From Nitratiruptor tergarcus DSM 16512 (GTDB lineage: Bacteria; Campylobacterota; Campylobacteria; Campylobacterales; Nitratiruptoraceae), in assembly GCF_027946175.1 (NCBI RefSeq), contig NZ_AP026671.1:124001-188000 (forward strand): DNA of 64,000 nt, given 5' to 3'. The translations under genes were made by a program, and so were the position numbers. Below the pieces are notes generated by a model. It saw nothing but the letters and a program-made list of their open reading frames with translations, ran no database searches and was not told where the DNA came from. The number at the start of each line of letters is the position of its first letter. Position 1 is the first letter of the stretch. Shown here piece by piece: positions 1 to 9,500 of this stretch.

Positions 1-528
1 GGTGTACCGGGCAGAGGGTATCAAATAATTGAAGATCTCAATCTTGCAATCGTTAATGTTATGGGATATTTCACAATGCCTATGGTAGAAAATCCGTTTA
101 TTGCTGCAAACAAAATCGTGGATATTCTCAAAAGTGAGGGAATAGAGAATATCTTTATCGATTTTCACGCTGAAGCTACGAGTGAGAAGCGGGCTATGTT
201 TTTGATGCTAAAAGATCGCATCAGTGCACTTGCTGGAACGCATACGCATGTAGGGAGTGATGATTTGCAAATAGATGGAGGAGCTGGATATGTGACAGAT
301 GTTGGGCTTACAGGCTGTAGAGATAATGTGATTGGTATGGGGGCAGATGTACCAATAAAGCGATTTTTAACAGGTCTTCCAGGCCATTTTGATGTACCTG
401 ATAAATGTAAAGCAATTTTACAGATGGTGGTTTTTACGTTTGAGAATGGAAGATGTAAGGATGCTTTGAAAATTAAAGCTTATGATGATGAAGGGTGGCA
501 GATAGTACAAAAGGCAAGGATAGAATGA
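1..528 (+). CDS. YmdB-family metallophosphoesterase (5' partial)
   Basis: The reading frame is open from base 1, so the N-terminus lies upstream of the window. About 175 C-terminal residues are present. Motifs of the TIGR00282/YmdB calcineurin-like phosphoesterases are visible: a DFHAEATSEK block, a GTHTHVGS block whose histidines are expected metal ligands, and a DVGLTG block. Family members are dinuclear-metal phosphodiesterases; Bacillus YmdB hydrolyses 2',3'-cAMP and influences RNA turnover, but the substrate here is unknown. The TGA stop overlaps the ATG of the next gene (ATGA), so the two are probably translationally coupled. The family call is firm; the biological role is inferred. Confidence 0.85.
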   Translation, partial: GVPGRGYQIIEDLNLAIVNVMGYFTMPMVENPFIAANKIVDILKSEGIENIFIDFHAEATSEKRAMFLMLKDRISALAGTHTHVGSDDLQIDGGAGYVTDVGLTGCRDNVIGMGADVPIKRFLTGLPGHFDVPDKCKAILQMVVFTFENGRCKDALKIKAYDDEGWQIVQKARIE

Positions 529-1202
529 TAGCTTATGAGCTTATAAAAAGACTTAAAGAGCTAGGATATATTAAAGATGAAAGAGATCCCTACTGGTGGC
601 CAAAGAGTGGAAGCTTTGAAGTAGTAATTGGGGCAGTTTTAACGCAAAATACCAAATGGGAAAACGTTGAGAAGGCTTTAGAAAATCTCAGGAATACTGT
701 AGGAGGAGAGATAGCACCAGAAAAGATTGTAGCAATTGAACAAAAGAGGTTAGCTGAGCTCATTAAACCAGCTGGATTTTACAATACAAAAGCCTTTCGC
801 ATCCAAAAGTTAGTGACAAATATGCTTGAAGAATATGGAAGTTTTGAAGCTTTTGCAAAGAGGCCTTCTCGCAGTTGGCTGCTTAGTCAAAAAGGAATAG
901 GCTTTGAGACAGCAGATAGTATCCTCAACTATGCTTGCTACAGAGATTTTTTAGTAGTTGATGCGTATACTGCAAAAATCATGCGATTTTTGGGATATGA
1001 GTTTGAAACATACAGCGAACTGCAAGAGTTTTTGAGTGATTCTATTATTGAAAATTTAGATAGAATTTATGATCTTTACGATAAAGAGCTACCTCTAGCA
1101 CAAATTTATGCAAGATTTCATGGAAAGATTGTGGAGTTTTGTAAAGATGAATGTAAAGGAAAAAATAGAGAAGAGAAAATAAGAAAATTGCTCTCTTATT
1201 AA
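525..1202 (+). CDS. MagIII-type 3-methyladenine DNA glycosylase (endonuclease III family)
   Basis: This encodes a 225-residue HhH-GPD base-excision-repair glycosylase. The ATG at 525 is chosen over an upstream in-frame start because it overlaps the preceding stop and follows AAGGA. Near the N-terminus is a VLTQNTKWENVEKAL block typical of the family. The helix-hairpin-helix is LSQKGIGFETADSIL, followed by VVDAYT with the catalytic aspartate. The size is close to Helicobacter pylori MagIII (about 218 residues). The four-cysteine Fe-S loop of classical Nth is absent; only a CKDEC pair remains near the C-terminus. It should remove N3-alkylated adenine from DNA. Confidence 0.85.
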   Translation: MIAYELIKRLKELGYIKDERDPYWWPKSGSFEVVIGAVLTQNTKWENVEKALENLRNTVGGEIAPEKIVAIEQKRLAELIKPAGFYNTKAFRIQKLVTNMLEEYGSFEAFAKRPSRSWLLSQKGIGFETADSILNYACYRDFLVVDAYTAKIMRFLGYEFETYSELQEFLSDSIIENLDRIYDLYDKELPLAQIYARFHGKIVEFCKDECKGKNREEKIRKLLSY

Positions 1203-1264
1203 ATGAATTTAAACAATAATAGAAAAAATACTGTTAAGAAATTTTTTCTTAGTTAAGTTATATT

Positions 1265-1490
1265 TTATTGTATAACAAGTAGCTTTTTGAAGCTGTACCT
1301 ATAGATTTCCATACCTGTTGAAGCTTGTTAGGTTTTATTTTATAGGTTGTATAAGTTTCTTTCAATCTTTAGCTCTTTATATATTCCATCAGATACGTAG
1401 CAATAAGCCAAAGATATGATTCTTTTGGATAGAAATATTGTCATTATTTTATAATTTTTTCTTATCTGCTTATTGATTCTTTCAAGAACA
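1265..1490 (-). pseudogene. IS256-family transposase 3' remnant
   Basis: Read on the minus strand, this stretch aligns by eye with the 3' end of the IS256-type transposase at 6090-6264: the segments for ERINKE, the FPSKES region, the LLRIATY-like region and the IERSY region can be matched, with many substitutions and broken frames. It is a decayed fragment, not a gene. It shares the 469-bp gap 1203-1671 with the palindrome at 1491-1514 and the short promoter region of the next lipoprotein gene; I see nothing else in that gap. Confidence 0.65.
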
Positions 1491-1514
1491 CTAGGATAGT
1501 GTACACTATCCTAG
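1491..1514. repeat. Perfect 24-bp palindrome sharing the IS256 terminal-repeat tip
   Basis: CTAGGATAGTGTACACTATCCTAG is a perfect dyad. The half GGATAGTGTACAC also forms the outer tip of the IS256-type inverted repeat at 3993. It sits where the transposase remnant at 1265-1490 breaks off, so it is probably a junction left by a deletion or abortive transposition. It could alternatively be an operator or hairpin upstream of the lipoprotein gene at 1672. Confidence 0.6.
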
Positions 1515-1671
1515 TTTATCCTTATTTTCCTTATTACATATTATTTCTATTAAAATATTGTAAAAACAAATTATTACTATAAATAGTTTTAGTTTAAGTA
1601 AAAATTAATACAAGTAGGAGCATAATGTAAATAAAGTATTTATAAAAGATACAAAACATAAAGGATTTATC

Positions 1672-3597
1672 ATGAAAAAGCTCCTTTTGTTTATCGCATC
1701 AACGATATTATCACTTGCATGTTCGATAGATACAAACTATCTTGATTGTTTGACAAAGCATATAACAAAATCGGATGGTTTTGCTGTCAATGGTTTTTTT
1801 TATTTGTATGATTTCAATAAAAATGGTCAAATTGAAAGAAACGATTGGATATATTATTCCAATGATAGTAAGAAATCTTATAGACTGTTAGGAGTACAGC
1901 CAACATCCGATAATGCATTTGGATGGCAGCAACTCGCTTCATTACCTCAGGATATGGATGAACTACCTACAGGATTTTTTATATACTTAGGATTTTATGG
2001 AGATGAGTCGACAGCTTTTTCTTGGATTTATGTGCCTAACAGAAGTGAACCATTTGAAGTATATAAATTGATGGGAACTACACCAACTGGTAGCTTTGTT
2101 TACTTTGATCTTGACTGTGATGGATATCCAAATCCACTACCAGATATAGGCTTACAAGCTTTTCAAAAACCTCATGTTCCTTTGCCAGGAGAGGAGACTG
2201 GTCAAAATGGTTATAAAATGATTTTCAATTACACAGGGCAATATCAACTCAATTGTGATCCAACTGTTTTTGGTAGTAGTTCCAGTAGCAGTAGCTCAAG
2301 TAGTCCAATTATAGGAAAAGCATCTGTACGAATAAAAAGCAATATGCAAGGTTCTGTTTCTCTGCCAGATGGAGCAAAAATATTTGTACCAACTGGTGCG
2401 GTGCCATTGGAAGAGAATGGCAGTATAGGAGAGATGATATTTACAATAGAGAAAAAGAATCTCTCAACTCCATATTCTTCAGGTGGAATAAGAATGGAAA
2501 ATCACATATATGAATTAGGTCCAGAGGGCTTTATATTTTCTAATCCTGTAAAAATTACATTACCTATTTTACCAGGAACAGATCCCAATAAAATAGTAGG
2601 TATTGCGACAAAGGACCAGCAAACTGGAAAATGGCATGTAATTCCAAGTAATGTTGATAAAGCAGCTCGTATAGTTACTGCTTCCATTCTACATTTTTCT
2701 CCTTATGGTCTTGCATCTTTTGAAGCTGGAACTGATTCTGGAGCATGGGAAAGATGGAAACAGCAACATGGTGGCTATATATATGTTTCAGGTGGGACAG
2801 ATACTTATGCGCCAAATCCTTTTATGTCTATTGGAGGAAATCCTGGATTACCGGTAAAAGCTGAGTATGGAGTATGTACCGATGGGTATACGATAAGTGA
2901 TACTGAAGCATATAACAATTGGTTTCAATTTACCAATGACTATAACGTTATTGCAGAAAGTACTGCTGATAACCATCGTAATGATCCTCAAAAAGCTTTT
3001 CTTCCAAGTGGTAGTTATAACTTGATAGAATTTGTGTGTAGATCAGAATACAATAATAGAGACCCTTTGTATTTACCAAAATATGATACATATTGGCGCA
3101 GGATTTCCCCAACGCCTACGATAATTTCTCCGGGAACCGCATTATATTTTGTTCGTACTGATGATCTTAATGATGGCTCATGGACAAAAGGAACGCCACC
3201 TTGTTGGGGAGAGCCGACAGCAGCTACTGGAACTGGTAAGTTACAAATTACATTGACTTGGCATGTGAAAGCGGACATTGATCTTTATGTAACTGATCCA
3301 AATGGCAAAACTATCTATTGGTACAATACTATAGTCCCCTCTGGCGGAAAATTAGATAGGGACAATCAATGTGGCAATTTCGAAATGGGTAAACCAGAAA
3401 ATATCTATTGGGAAAATACTCCTCCAAATGGGACATATAAAGTTGCAGTGGAGTATTATGATTACTGTGGACAAGAAGTACATAATGTTGCATACACAGT
3501 GCGAATTGTAAAAAATGGACAACTTCTCGGTACATATACTGGAACATTATCTTCTGAAGGTGATAGGAAAGATGTTACAACTTTTACATATCCATAG
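1672..3597 (+). CDS. Secreted lipoprotein with serine linker, ZU5-like and YfaP/DUF2135-like domains
   Basis: This is a 641-residue predicted lipoprotein. The signal peptide MKKLLLFIASTILSLAC has a lipobox ending at Cys17. An N-terminal domain (about 20-200) contains an EF-hand-like loop, DFNKNGQIERNDW. A serine run follows at about 203-213. A middle domain (about 215-350, NMQGSVSLPDGAKIFVPTGA onward) resembles ZU5-type beta-sandwiches. The C-terminal 110 residues (LTWHVKADIDLYVTDPNGK, then ENIYWENTPPNGTYKV) resemble YfaP/DUF2135 domains. The first 200 residues are paralogous to the repeat lipoprotein at 6521, as is the DNA just before the ATG (AAAGGAT ribosome site). It is probably anchored at the cell surface; function unknown. 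Confidence 0.75.
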   Translation: MKKLLLFIASTILSLACSIDTNYLDCLTKHITKSDGFAVNGFFYLYDFNKNGQIERNDWIYYSNDSKKSYRLLGVQPTSDNAFGWQQLASLPQDMDELPTGFFIYLGFYGDESTAFSWIYVPNRSEPFEVYKLMGTTPTGSFVYFDLDCDGYPNPLPDIGLQAFQKPHVPLPGEETGQNGYKMIFNYTGQYQLNCDPTVFGSSSSSSSSSSPIIGKASVRIKSNMQGSVSLPDGAKIFVPTGAVPLEENGSIGEMIFTIEKKNLSTPYSSGGIRMENHIYELGPEGFIFSNPVKITLPILPGTDPNKIVGIATKDQQTGKWHVIPSNVDKAARIVTASILHFSPYGLASFEAGTDSGAWERWKQQHGGYIYVSGGTDTYAPNPFMSIGGNPGLPVKAEYGVCTDGYTISDTEAYNNWFQFTNDYNVIAESTADNHRNDPQKAFLPSGSYNLIEFVCRSEYNNRDPLYLPKYDTYWRRISPTPTIISPGTALYFVRTDDLNDGSWTKGTPPCWGEPTAATGTGKLQITLTWHVKADIDLYVTDPNGKTIYWYNTIVPSGGKLDRDNQCGNFEMGKPENIYWENTPPNGTYKVAVEYYDYCGQEVHNVAYTVRIVKNGQLLGTYTGTLSSEGDRKDVTTFTYP

Positions 3598-3604
3598 TTA
3601 TAAA

Positions 3605-3638
3605 TTTATAAAAGAGAAAATACTTTCTCTTTTATAAA
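3605..3638 (+). terminator. Hairpin after the lipoprotein gene
   Basis: A perfect 15-bp inverted repeat (TTTATAAAAGAGAAA and its complement) surrounds a 4-base loop, starting 8 bases after the stop codon. The stem is A/T-rich with A-rich sequence after it, so it may act from either side. It is the only strong hairpin between this gene and the insertion-sequence relics. Confidence 0.65.
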
Positions 3639-3651
3639 AATTGGCTCAAGA

Positions 3652-3992
3652 CTAGTTTAGAGGATTATTTTCAAATTTTTTTATAAGAATTTTGAATAAG
3701 TCGTTATGACGATTATTGAATCTAAATTCACACTCTTTTAAGTGTAAATTGAATTTATCTTGTGAAAGACCTCTAAATTTATACAATCTCATTTTCTCAC
3801 AGAGAGTGCAAGCACAAGAGCATAACTCCAAAAAGATTCTATTCCATTGATATGATTCTTACCTCTTGCAAATTCATTATTTCCATGATTGACTCTAAAA
3901 TGTTTATCATAGCCAACATCGACAAGTACATCATATCCTCTCCATTTATCTGAATAGATTATGCTATCAAATGAAATTTTCCCTCGAATAAT
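3652..3992 (-). pseudogene. IS1595/ISXO2-like transposase remnant, truncated and frameshifted
   Basis: Translated on the minus strand, this gives the C-terminal half of an ISXO2-type DDE transposase: YSDKWRGYD, then HGNNEFARG, then HINGIESFWSY. A frame change near 3795 follows, after which RLYKFRGLSQDKF and ECEFRFNNR appear and a TAG closes the frame at 3652. The 5' part is missing because the reading frame stops abruptly at the IS256-type terminal repeat at 3994. No continuation was recognised beyond 6333. It is dead, and older than the IS256 element that cut it. Confidence 0.8.
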
Positions 3993-4128
3993 GGATAGTG
4001 TACACTTTTGTTCGCAATTTAGCTTGAAGACTCTTTAGGGACTTTTCAAGATTTCAAGAATTGAAAAGAGAGAAGAGAGTTGGAAAGACTTCCCAGTGAG
4101 AAAAAAGCTTAACGGAGGAAGCCTATCC

Positions 4129-4977
4129 ATGAGGAATAATAGCAAAAAAGAGCTAAAAAATATTTAAAGAGATAATGACACAATTTGTGCTTGAAGATGA
4201 TCCACTGCTTGCAATGCTGAAATGGATGATGGAGCAGTTGATGCAAATAGAGTCAGAAGCAAAAGTTGGAGCTAAAAAAGGTGAGCATAATAGTGAGAGA
4301 AAGAGCTAGTTTAGCGGTTATAGACCAAGAAGATTTGATACAAGACTTGGCGCTGTGTATTTTCGTTTCACTACGTTCACATCACTGCAAGCAGAAGATG
4401 GTTCCAAAGATTAGAAAAGGAGGCTATATTCCTTTTTTCATCACAGAGAGAAAAAGGAGTGAGCAGGCATTGATTGCAATGGTATGCAGGCTATGTAAAC
4501 GGAGTTTCAACAAGAAAGATAGAGCGTTTGGCAAAAGAGCTTGGAATTGAGAATATCAGTGCATCTCAGGTGTCACAAATCAATAAAGGACTCGATGAGC
4601 AAGTTGAAGAGTTTCGTAATCGTCCTTTGCAAAAAGAGTATCCTCTCAAATGGGTAGATGCTTTGTATGAGAAAGTGAGAGACTATGATGGTAAAGTAGT
4701 TTCTACAGCAATAATGATAGCCTATGGAGTAAATTTAGAAGGAAAAAGAGAAGTATTGGCAATAGAGCTATTTATCAATGAATCCTATGAAACTTGGAAA
4801 AACTTCTTTGATAGACTTAAAGCAAGAGGTTTGCAAAAAATAGCACTACTTGTCAGCGATGCACATTTAGGAATCCAAAAAGCTTTTAAAGAGGTTTTTC
4901 TTGGTGCTTCTTGGCAAAGATGTAAAGTCCATTTTATGCGTAATATCCTGGCACATGTTCCCCACAAAGCAAAAGAG
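4129..4977 (+). pseudogene. IS256-family transposase, 5' part (multiple frameshifts)
   Basis: The presumed start is the ATG at 4129 behind GGAGG. The N-terminal pieces SKKELKNI and LEDDPLLAMLKWMMEQL lie in different frames, with stops between them. YRPRRFDTRLGA, then GGYIPFF and RKRSEQALIAM, then YVNGVSTRKIERLAKELG through VSDAHLGIQKAF and GASWQRCKVHFMRN are all IS256 (mutator-like) transposase motifs spread over three frames. The catalytic DDE set is incomplete because the gene is broken at 4978 by the inserted IS. It is not functional. Confidence 0.85.
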
Positions 4978-6027
4978 TGTATAAGTCCAATACATATGGC
5001 ACTCATAATGATTTTCAAGAAGGTATTGTACCGGAGATTTAAAATTAAGAGAAGAGTGAGGTATTTTGGTATTGTAATCGATGAGCCATTGGGCTAATTT
5101 TTTATTGAATGCATCTAAGTCTGTAAAGAGTAGATCTTCATGGTAATTGATAAACTGTTCTTGGATGGTTCTATTAAATCTCTCATTGTGTGCATTCATT
5201 TTAGGGCTCCTTGGATATGTCCAGTAGTGTGTAAAGCCTTTTTGTTCAAGCAGAGCGTCAAACTCTTTTTTAAATTCACTGCCATTATCTGAAAGAATTG
5301 CAAGTTTACGTTTTTGTTTGATGGAAGTTATTCCATCAATTAAAGCTTCAAGAGCATATGCAGTATGTCTTGCTCTTTTGGATGGAATCGCCACTGCGAA
5401 TGCAATACGTGTGAGTGGGTCAATCATAGTAAGGATATATCGTTTTATACCGTTTGATACTATTTGGATGGTATCGACTGCCCAGAGTTCAAATGGTTTA
5501 GATTTGAGGTTTTTTGGTTTTCTGTTTTTTTGTGTCTTCTTTTTTGGTTTCACTTTTCCTTTTGTATCGATGCGGTAGGGAAAAAGTCTCATTGTATCTG
5601 GTGCTTTTGCGATTATTCTTCCTATTGTGGATTCCGAGGGAGTTTTAAGTTCTTTTTCTTCACAAAAAGGTTTAAGCAGGTGGTAGAGTTTTGCTTTGCC
5701 GATGTTGGGATATGCTTTTCTTAATCGTTTTATCTCTTTAATAACTTCTATTGGAACTTTTGACTCTCTTACTCTTTTTGGTCTTCGTGATTTTGGATTT
5801 AAGGCTTTTATATCGCCATCTGCATCATTTAAACTCTTTTTCCATCGAAAGAGTGTTCTTCTGCTTACTCCAAAAGCTTCAGTTGTTGCTGCTAGTCCAT
5901 ATTTTTCCCAAAACTCCAATATCTTTTTTCTTCTTTTTGCCTCTTCGCTTATCATAAGCGAATTGTAGTATATCCTCTCTAATCTTTTATATCCTTTGAG
6001 CCCTGGCAACGTGTATTTGATTTGCAC
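4867..6027 (-). CDS. IS481/IS3-type transposase, copy 1 (reads out of the element)
   Basis: This is a DDE integrase-core transposase. An N-terminal helix-turn-helix region (about 35-70, LAATTEAFGVSRRTLFRWKK) precedes the catalytic core: Asp in ELWAVDT, Asp in ILSDNGSEF, Glu in NAHNERFNRT. The start is GTG at 6027; an internal ATG at the MISEEAKRR position is an alternative. The 350 element-encoded codons lack a stop, so the frame runs 36 codons into antisense of the IS256 relic before terminating. It differs from copy 2 by a handful of residues, mostly near the C-terminus (NYHEDL versus QYYEDL). Probably active or recently active. Confidence 0.8.
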   Translation of the reverse strand: MQIKYTLPGLKGYKRLERIYYNSLMISEEAKRRKKILEFWEKYGLAATTEAFGVSRRTLFRWKKSLNDADGDIKALNPKSRRPKRVRESKVPIEVIKEIKRLRKAYPNIGKAKLYHLLKPFCEEKELKTPSESTIGRIIAKAPDTMRLFPYRIDTKGKVKPKKKTQKNRKPKNLKSKPFELWAVDTIQIVSNGIKRYILTMIDPLTRIAFAVAIPSKRARHTAYALEALIDGITSIKQKRKLAILSDNGSEFKKEFDALLEQKGFTHYWTYPRSPKMNAHNERFNRTIQEQFINYHEDLLFTDLDAFNKKLAQWLIDYNTKIPHSSLNFKSPVQYLLENHYECHMYWTYTLFCFVGNMCQDITHKMDFTSLPRSTKKNLFKSFLDS

Positions 6028-6073
6028 TCCTCACTCTCCCTCTCGGAGTGCCATATGTGTTTGAACTTATGCA
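4978..6073 (-). mobile_element. 1096-bp IS481/IS3-superfamily element, copy 1
   Basis: It is identical in length and nearly identical in sequence to 17342-18437. The ends are short inverted repeats, TGTATAAGT on the left and TGCATAAGT (complement) on the right, extending imperfectly to about 27 bp with a shared ACATATGGCACTC block. It carries one transposase gene on the minus strand. The flanks do not show a target duplication (AAGAG left, GAAGG right). About 80-90 codons of the IS256 transposase are missing at the insertion point, so a deletion accompanied or followed insertion. Confidence 0.85.
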
Positions 6074-6264
6074 GAAGGATTAGTTCAACAAATGTGTTAG
6101 AAAGAATCAATAAAGAGATTAGAAGGCGTTCAAAGGTTATTTCTATATTTCCATCAAAAGAATCTTACTTAAGGCTCATTGCTACATATTTGATGGAATA
6201 TACTGAAGACTGGAAAATTGAAAGAAGCTATATACAATCTGAAAAGCTTCAAAAAGCTGCTTGA
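6074..6264 (+). pseudogene. IS256-family transposase, 3' part
   Basis: After the inserted IS, the IS256 transposase resumes at RRISSTNVLERINKEIRRRS, then ISIFPSKESYLRLIATYL, ending in TGA at 6264. This is the conserved C-terminal block of the family. Compared with full-length transposases, the stretch between the VPHKAKE region at 4970 and the RISSTN region here (roughly 80-90 codons) is gone. The fragment at 1265-1490 is a diverged copy of this segment. Confidence 0.85.
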
Positions 6265-6520
6265 ATTGATAACTTAAATTTATGATTTGAAAAATTCACT
6301 GGGAAGAAATTGCGAACATTTCTTGACATTATCATTTAAGAATCTTTGGTTTACTAAAGCAATGATTATATCAAATAAAAATTTTGCGTGTATTAAGAAA
6401 ATTCTAATCTTACATTTTGAGATCAAAGCAATTATCTAAGATGGGTAGTTTTTAATGTTATATTAAAAATATAAAAGATAAAATACAATTAAAGATACAT
6501 AAAAATATAAAGGATCTTCC

Positions 6521-9500
6521 ATGAAAAAACTCCTCTTGTTTTTCCTCTCAGCAATATTTTCACTGGCATGTTCAATTGATACTAATTATCTTAATTGTTT
6601 GACAAAGCATATTACGAGAGATGAAGGTTTTGCTATTAATGGTCTTTTTTTTATGTATGATTTTAATAAAAATGGGGATATTGAGAGTAACGATTGGCTT
6701 TTCTTTTCTCTTGAATCAAATAAAGCTTACCGGCTTTTAGGGACATCTCCTACTTCATTCAACAAATTCGGATGGAAAGAGCTTGTAACAATACCAAAAG
6801 ATCTCGATGTCAAGAATCCACTTGCAATGTTTATCAATCTTCGTTTTAAAGGTGATTATGACTCTGCATATTCATGGATAGTTATTCCTTTCTCTGAACC
6901 ATTGCATATTTATAAACTGACGGGACTTACGCAAACAGGAATAATGGAATATTTTGATCTTAATTGTGATGGAAGAGGAGATCCATTACCAAATATTGAG
7001 TTGAAATGTCTTAAAACTCTTCATAAAGTAATTCCTGGAGCAGTACAAGGAAGTTATGAGTTACGCATATATTTCAAATATACTGGAAGTATTCCATTGC
7101 AGTGTGACATGGAAGCACTCTCATCTGGAAGCAGCTCAAGTAGCTCAAGTTCTCAAAGTAGCTCTTTATCTTCAAGCTCTAGCATATCAAGCTTAAGCAG
7201 TTCAAGTTCAAGTTCTCAAAGCAGCTCTTCATCTTCAATCTCAAGCAGTAGCTCCAGTTCCACTTCCACTTCCTCATGTAGTGCTGCATATGACCCTGCA
7301 AAACAAAATACTCTTTTCCCAGGACACTATCCTGGCATGTGGGCAAATGATAGTGCATTTGCAGCACTAAGAAGCGATGGAACAGTTGTTACCTGGGGTG
7401 CATTTGGAAATGGAGGTGATAGTTCAAAAGTAGCTGATAAACTAACAAATATAAAAGCTATATACTCTACTTCAGCGGCATTTGCTGCATTAAAAAATGA
7501 TGGAACAGTAGTTGTATGGGGTAGTACTTATTATAATGCGGGTGATGCAAGTACTGTACAGAATAGATTAACAAATGTAAAAGCTATTTATTCTACTAAG
7601 GGTGCTTTTGCAGCATTAAAAAATGATGGAACAGTTGTTACATGGGGTTCATCTGTAAATGGAGGTGATAGTTCGGCTGTAGCTGGCAAGCTTAAAAATG
7701 TAAAAGCTATTTATTCTACTAAGGGTGCTTTTGCAGCATTAAAAAATGATGGAACAGTTGTTACATGGGGTTCATCTGTAAATGGAGGTGATAGTTCGGC
7801 TGTAGCTGGGAAATTAACTAACATAAAAGAAATCTATCCTAGTGGATGGGCGTTTGCAGCATTGAGAAATGATGGTACAGTTGTTAGCTGGGGAGGTAAT
7901 TCTTGGGGTGAAAGTATAGATTTATTAACACCGGAGTTATATGAAAAACTTACAAATGTAAAAGAAATCTATCCTAGTGGATGGGGATTTGCAGCACTAA
8001 AAAATGATGGAACGGTCATTAGTTGGGGCGGTTATGCGGATAGTTCAGCTGTCAAGAATAAATTAACAGATGTAAAAGCAATATATTCTACCGAATATGC
8101 ATTTGCAGCACTGAAAAATGACGGAACAGTTGTTACATGGGGTTCATCTGTAAATGGAGGCGATAGTTCGGCTGTAGCTAGCAAGCTTAAAAATGTAAAA
8201 ACAATATATTCTACTGCAGGAGCATTTGCAGCACTGAAAAATGATGGAACAGTCGTTACATGGGGTGATAGCAATCATGGGGGCGATAGTTCTACTGTAG
8301 CTGACAAGCTTAAAAATGTAAAAGCGATATATTCTACTGGATTTGCTTTTGCGGCATTGAAAAATAATGGAACCGTTGTAACATGGGGAAACGGTGCTTT
8401 TGGCGGAAATAGTTCAGCAGTAGCACATCAACTAAATAATGTAAAAACTATATATTCTAATCAATTTGCATTTGCAGCACTTAGAAATGACGGAACTGTT
8501 GTTACATGGGGTGATTATAATTCTGGAGGAATTAGCTCAGCAGTAGCAGATCAACTTCATAATGTAATTGATTTATCTCCGCCATATACAAGAGTAAACT
8601 ATGAAAGTTGCACTGCTTCCAGCAGTTCAAGTTCCAGCAGTTCCAGCAGTTCAAGTTCCAGCAGTTCCAGCAGTTCAAGTTCTAGCAGTACAAGCTCCAG
8701 CAGCAGTTCTAGCAGCAGCTTAAGCTCTCAAAGCAGCTCTTTCTCTTCAAGCTCCAGCAGTAGTTCCAGCTCCACTTCCACATTTGGTATTGCAAATGAC
8801 CCTGCCAAACAGACTACTCTTTTCCCAGGACATTATCCAAGTATGTGGTCGAATATAGCAGCATTTGCAGCATTGAAAAATGATGGTACAGTAGTTACTT
8901 GGGGTGATAGTGAGAGCGGTGGAGATAGTTCTGTAATTGTTAGTGAATTGCATGATGTAAAAGTAATATACTCTAACGCATCGGCATTTGTTGCACTGAG
9001 AAATGATGGAACAGTTGTTACATGGGGTGATAGAGATTTTGGAGGAGATAGTTCCGCAGTAGCGAATCAACTCCATAATGTAAAAGCGATATACTCTACA
9101 GGTGGAGCATTTGCTGCACTGAGAAATGATGGAACAGTCGTTACATGGGGTGATAGAGATTTTGGAGGAGATAGTTCCGCAGTAGCGAATCAACTCCATA
9201 ATGTAAAAGTGATATATTCTACTTGGACTGCATTTGCGGCACTAAAAAATGATGGAACAGTAGTTACTTGGGGTTTATATGGTGGAGACAGCTCCGCAGT
9301 AGCGAATCAATTGCATAACATAAAAGCTGTTTACTCAAATTATACGGCATTTGCGGCACTAAAAAATGATGGAACAGTAGTTACTTGGGGTTTATATGGT
9401 GGAGATAGTTCGGCAGTAGCGAATCAACTCCATAATATAAAGGCAATATACTCTACGGAGCATGCATTTGCGGCACTAAAAAATGATGGAACAGTCGTTA

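Larger units (their letters stand above)
3994..6333 (+). mobile_element. Degenerate IS256-family element, interrupted by a second IS
   Basis: The ends are 27-bp imperfect inverted repeats at 3994-4020 and 6307-6333. They agree at 20 of 27 positions and share the inner block TGTTCGCAATTT. Between them are a broken transposase gene (4129-4977 and 6074-6264) and an inserted 1096-bp IS (4978-6073). No matching target duplication is visible outside the ends, so the element is old or rearranged. It landed in the IS1595-like relic on its left. Bases 6334-6520 hold only AT-rich sequence leading to the next gene. Confidence 0.8.

Noticed and set aside
5318-5968. Several plus-strand frames across the 1096-bp IS (also at 17682-18332)
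   Set aside because: They are antisense to the transposase, recur in both copies simply because the IS is duplicated, and have no ribosome sites.
3994-6333. Target-site duplication for the IS256-family element
   Set aside because: The 8-9 bases flanking the two ends do not match, so none is claimed.
6265-6520. Continuation of the IS1595-like relic beyond the IS256 element
   Set aside because: A short open stretch on the minus strand was read but shows no ISXO2-type motif, so it was left as unassigned AT-rich DNA.
8747-9199. Minus-strand open frame of 150 codons in the repeat lipoprotein
   Set aside because: It is the antisense of RCC1-like repeats and serine codons; the repetition creates open antisense frames automatically.
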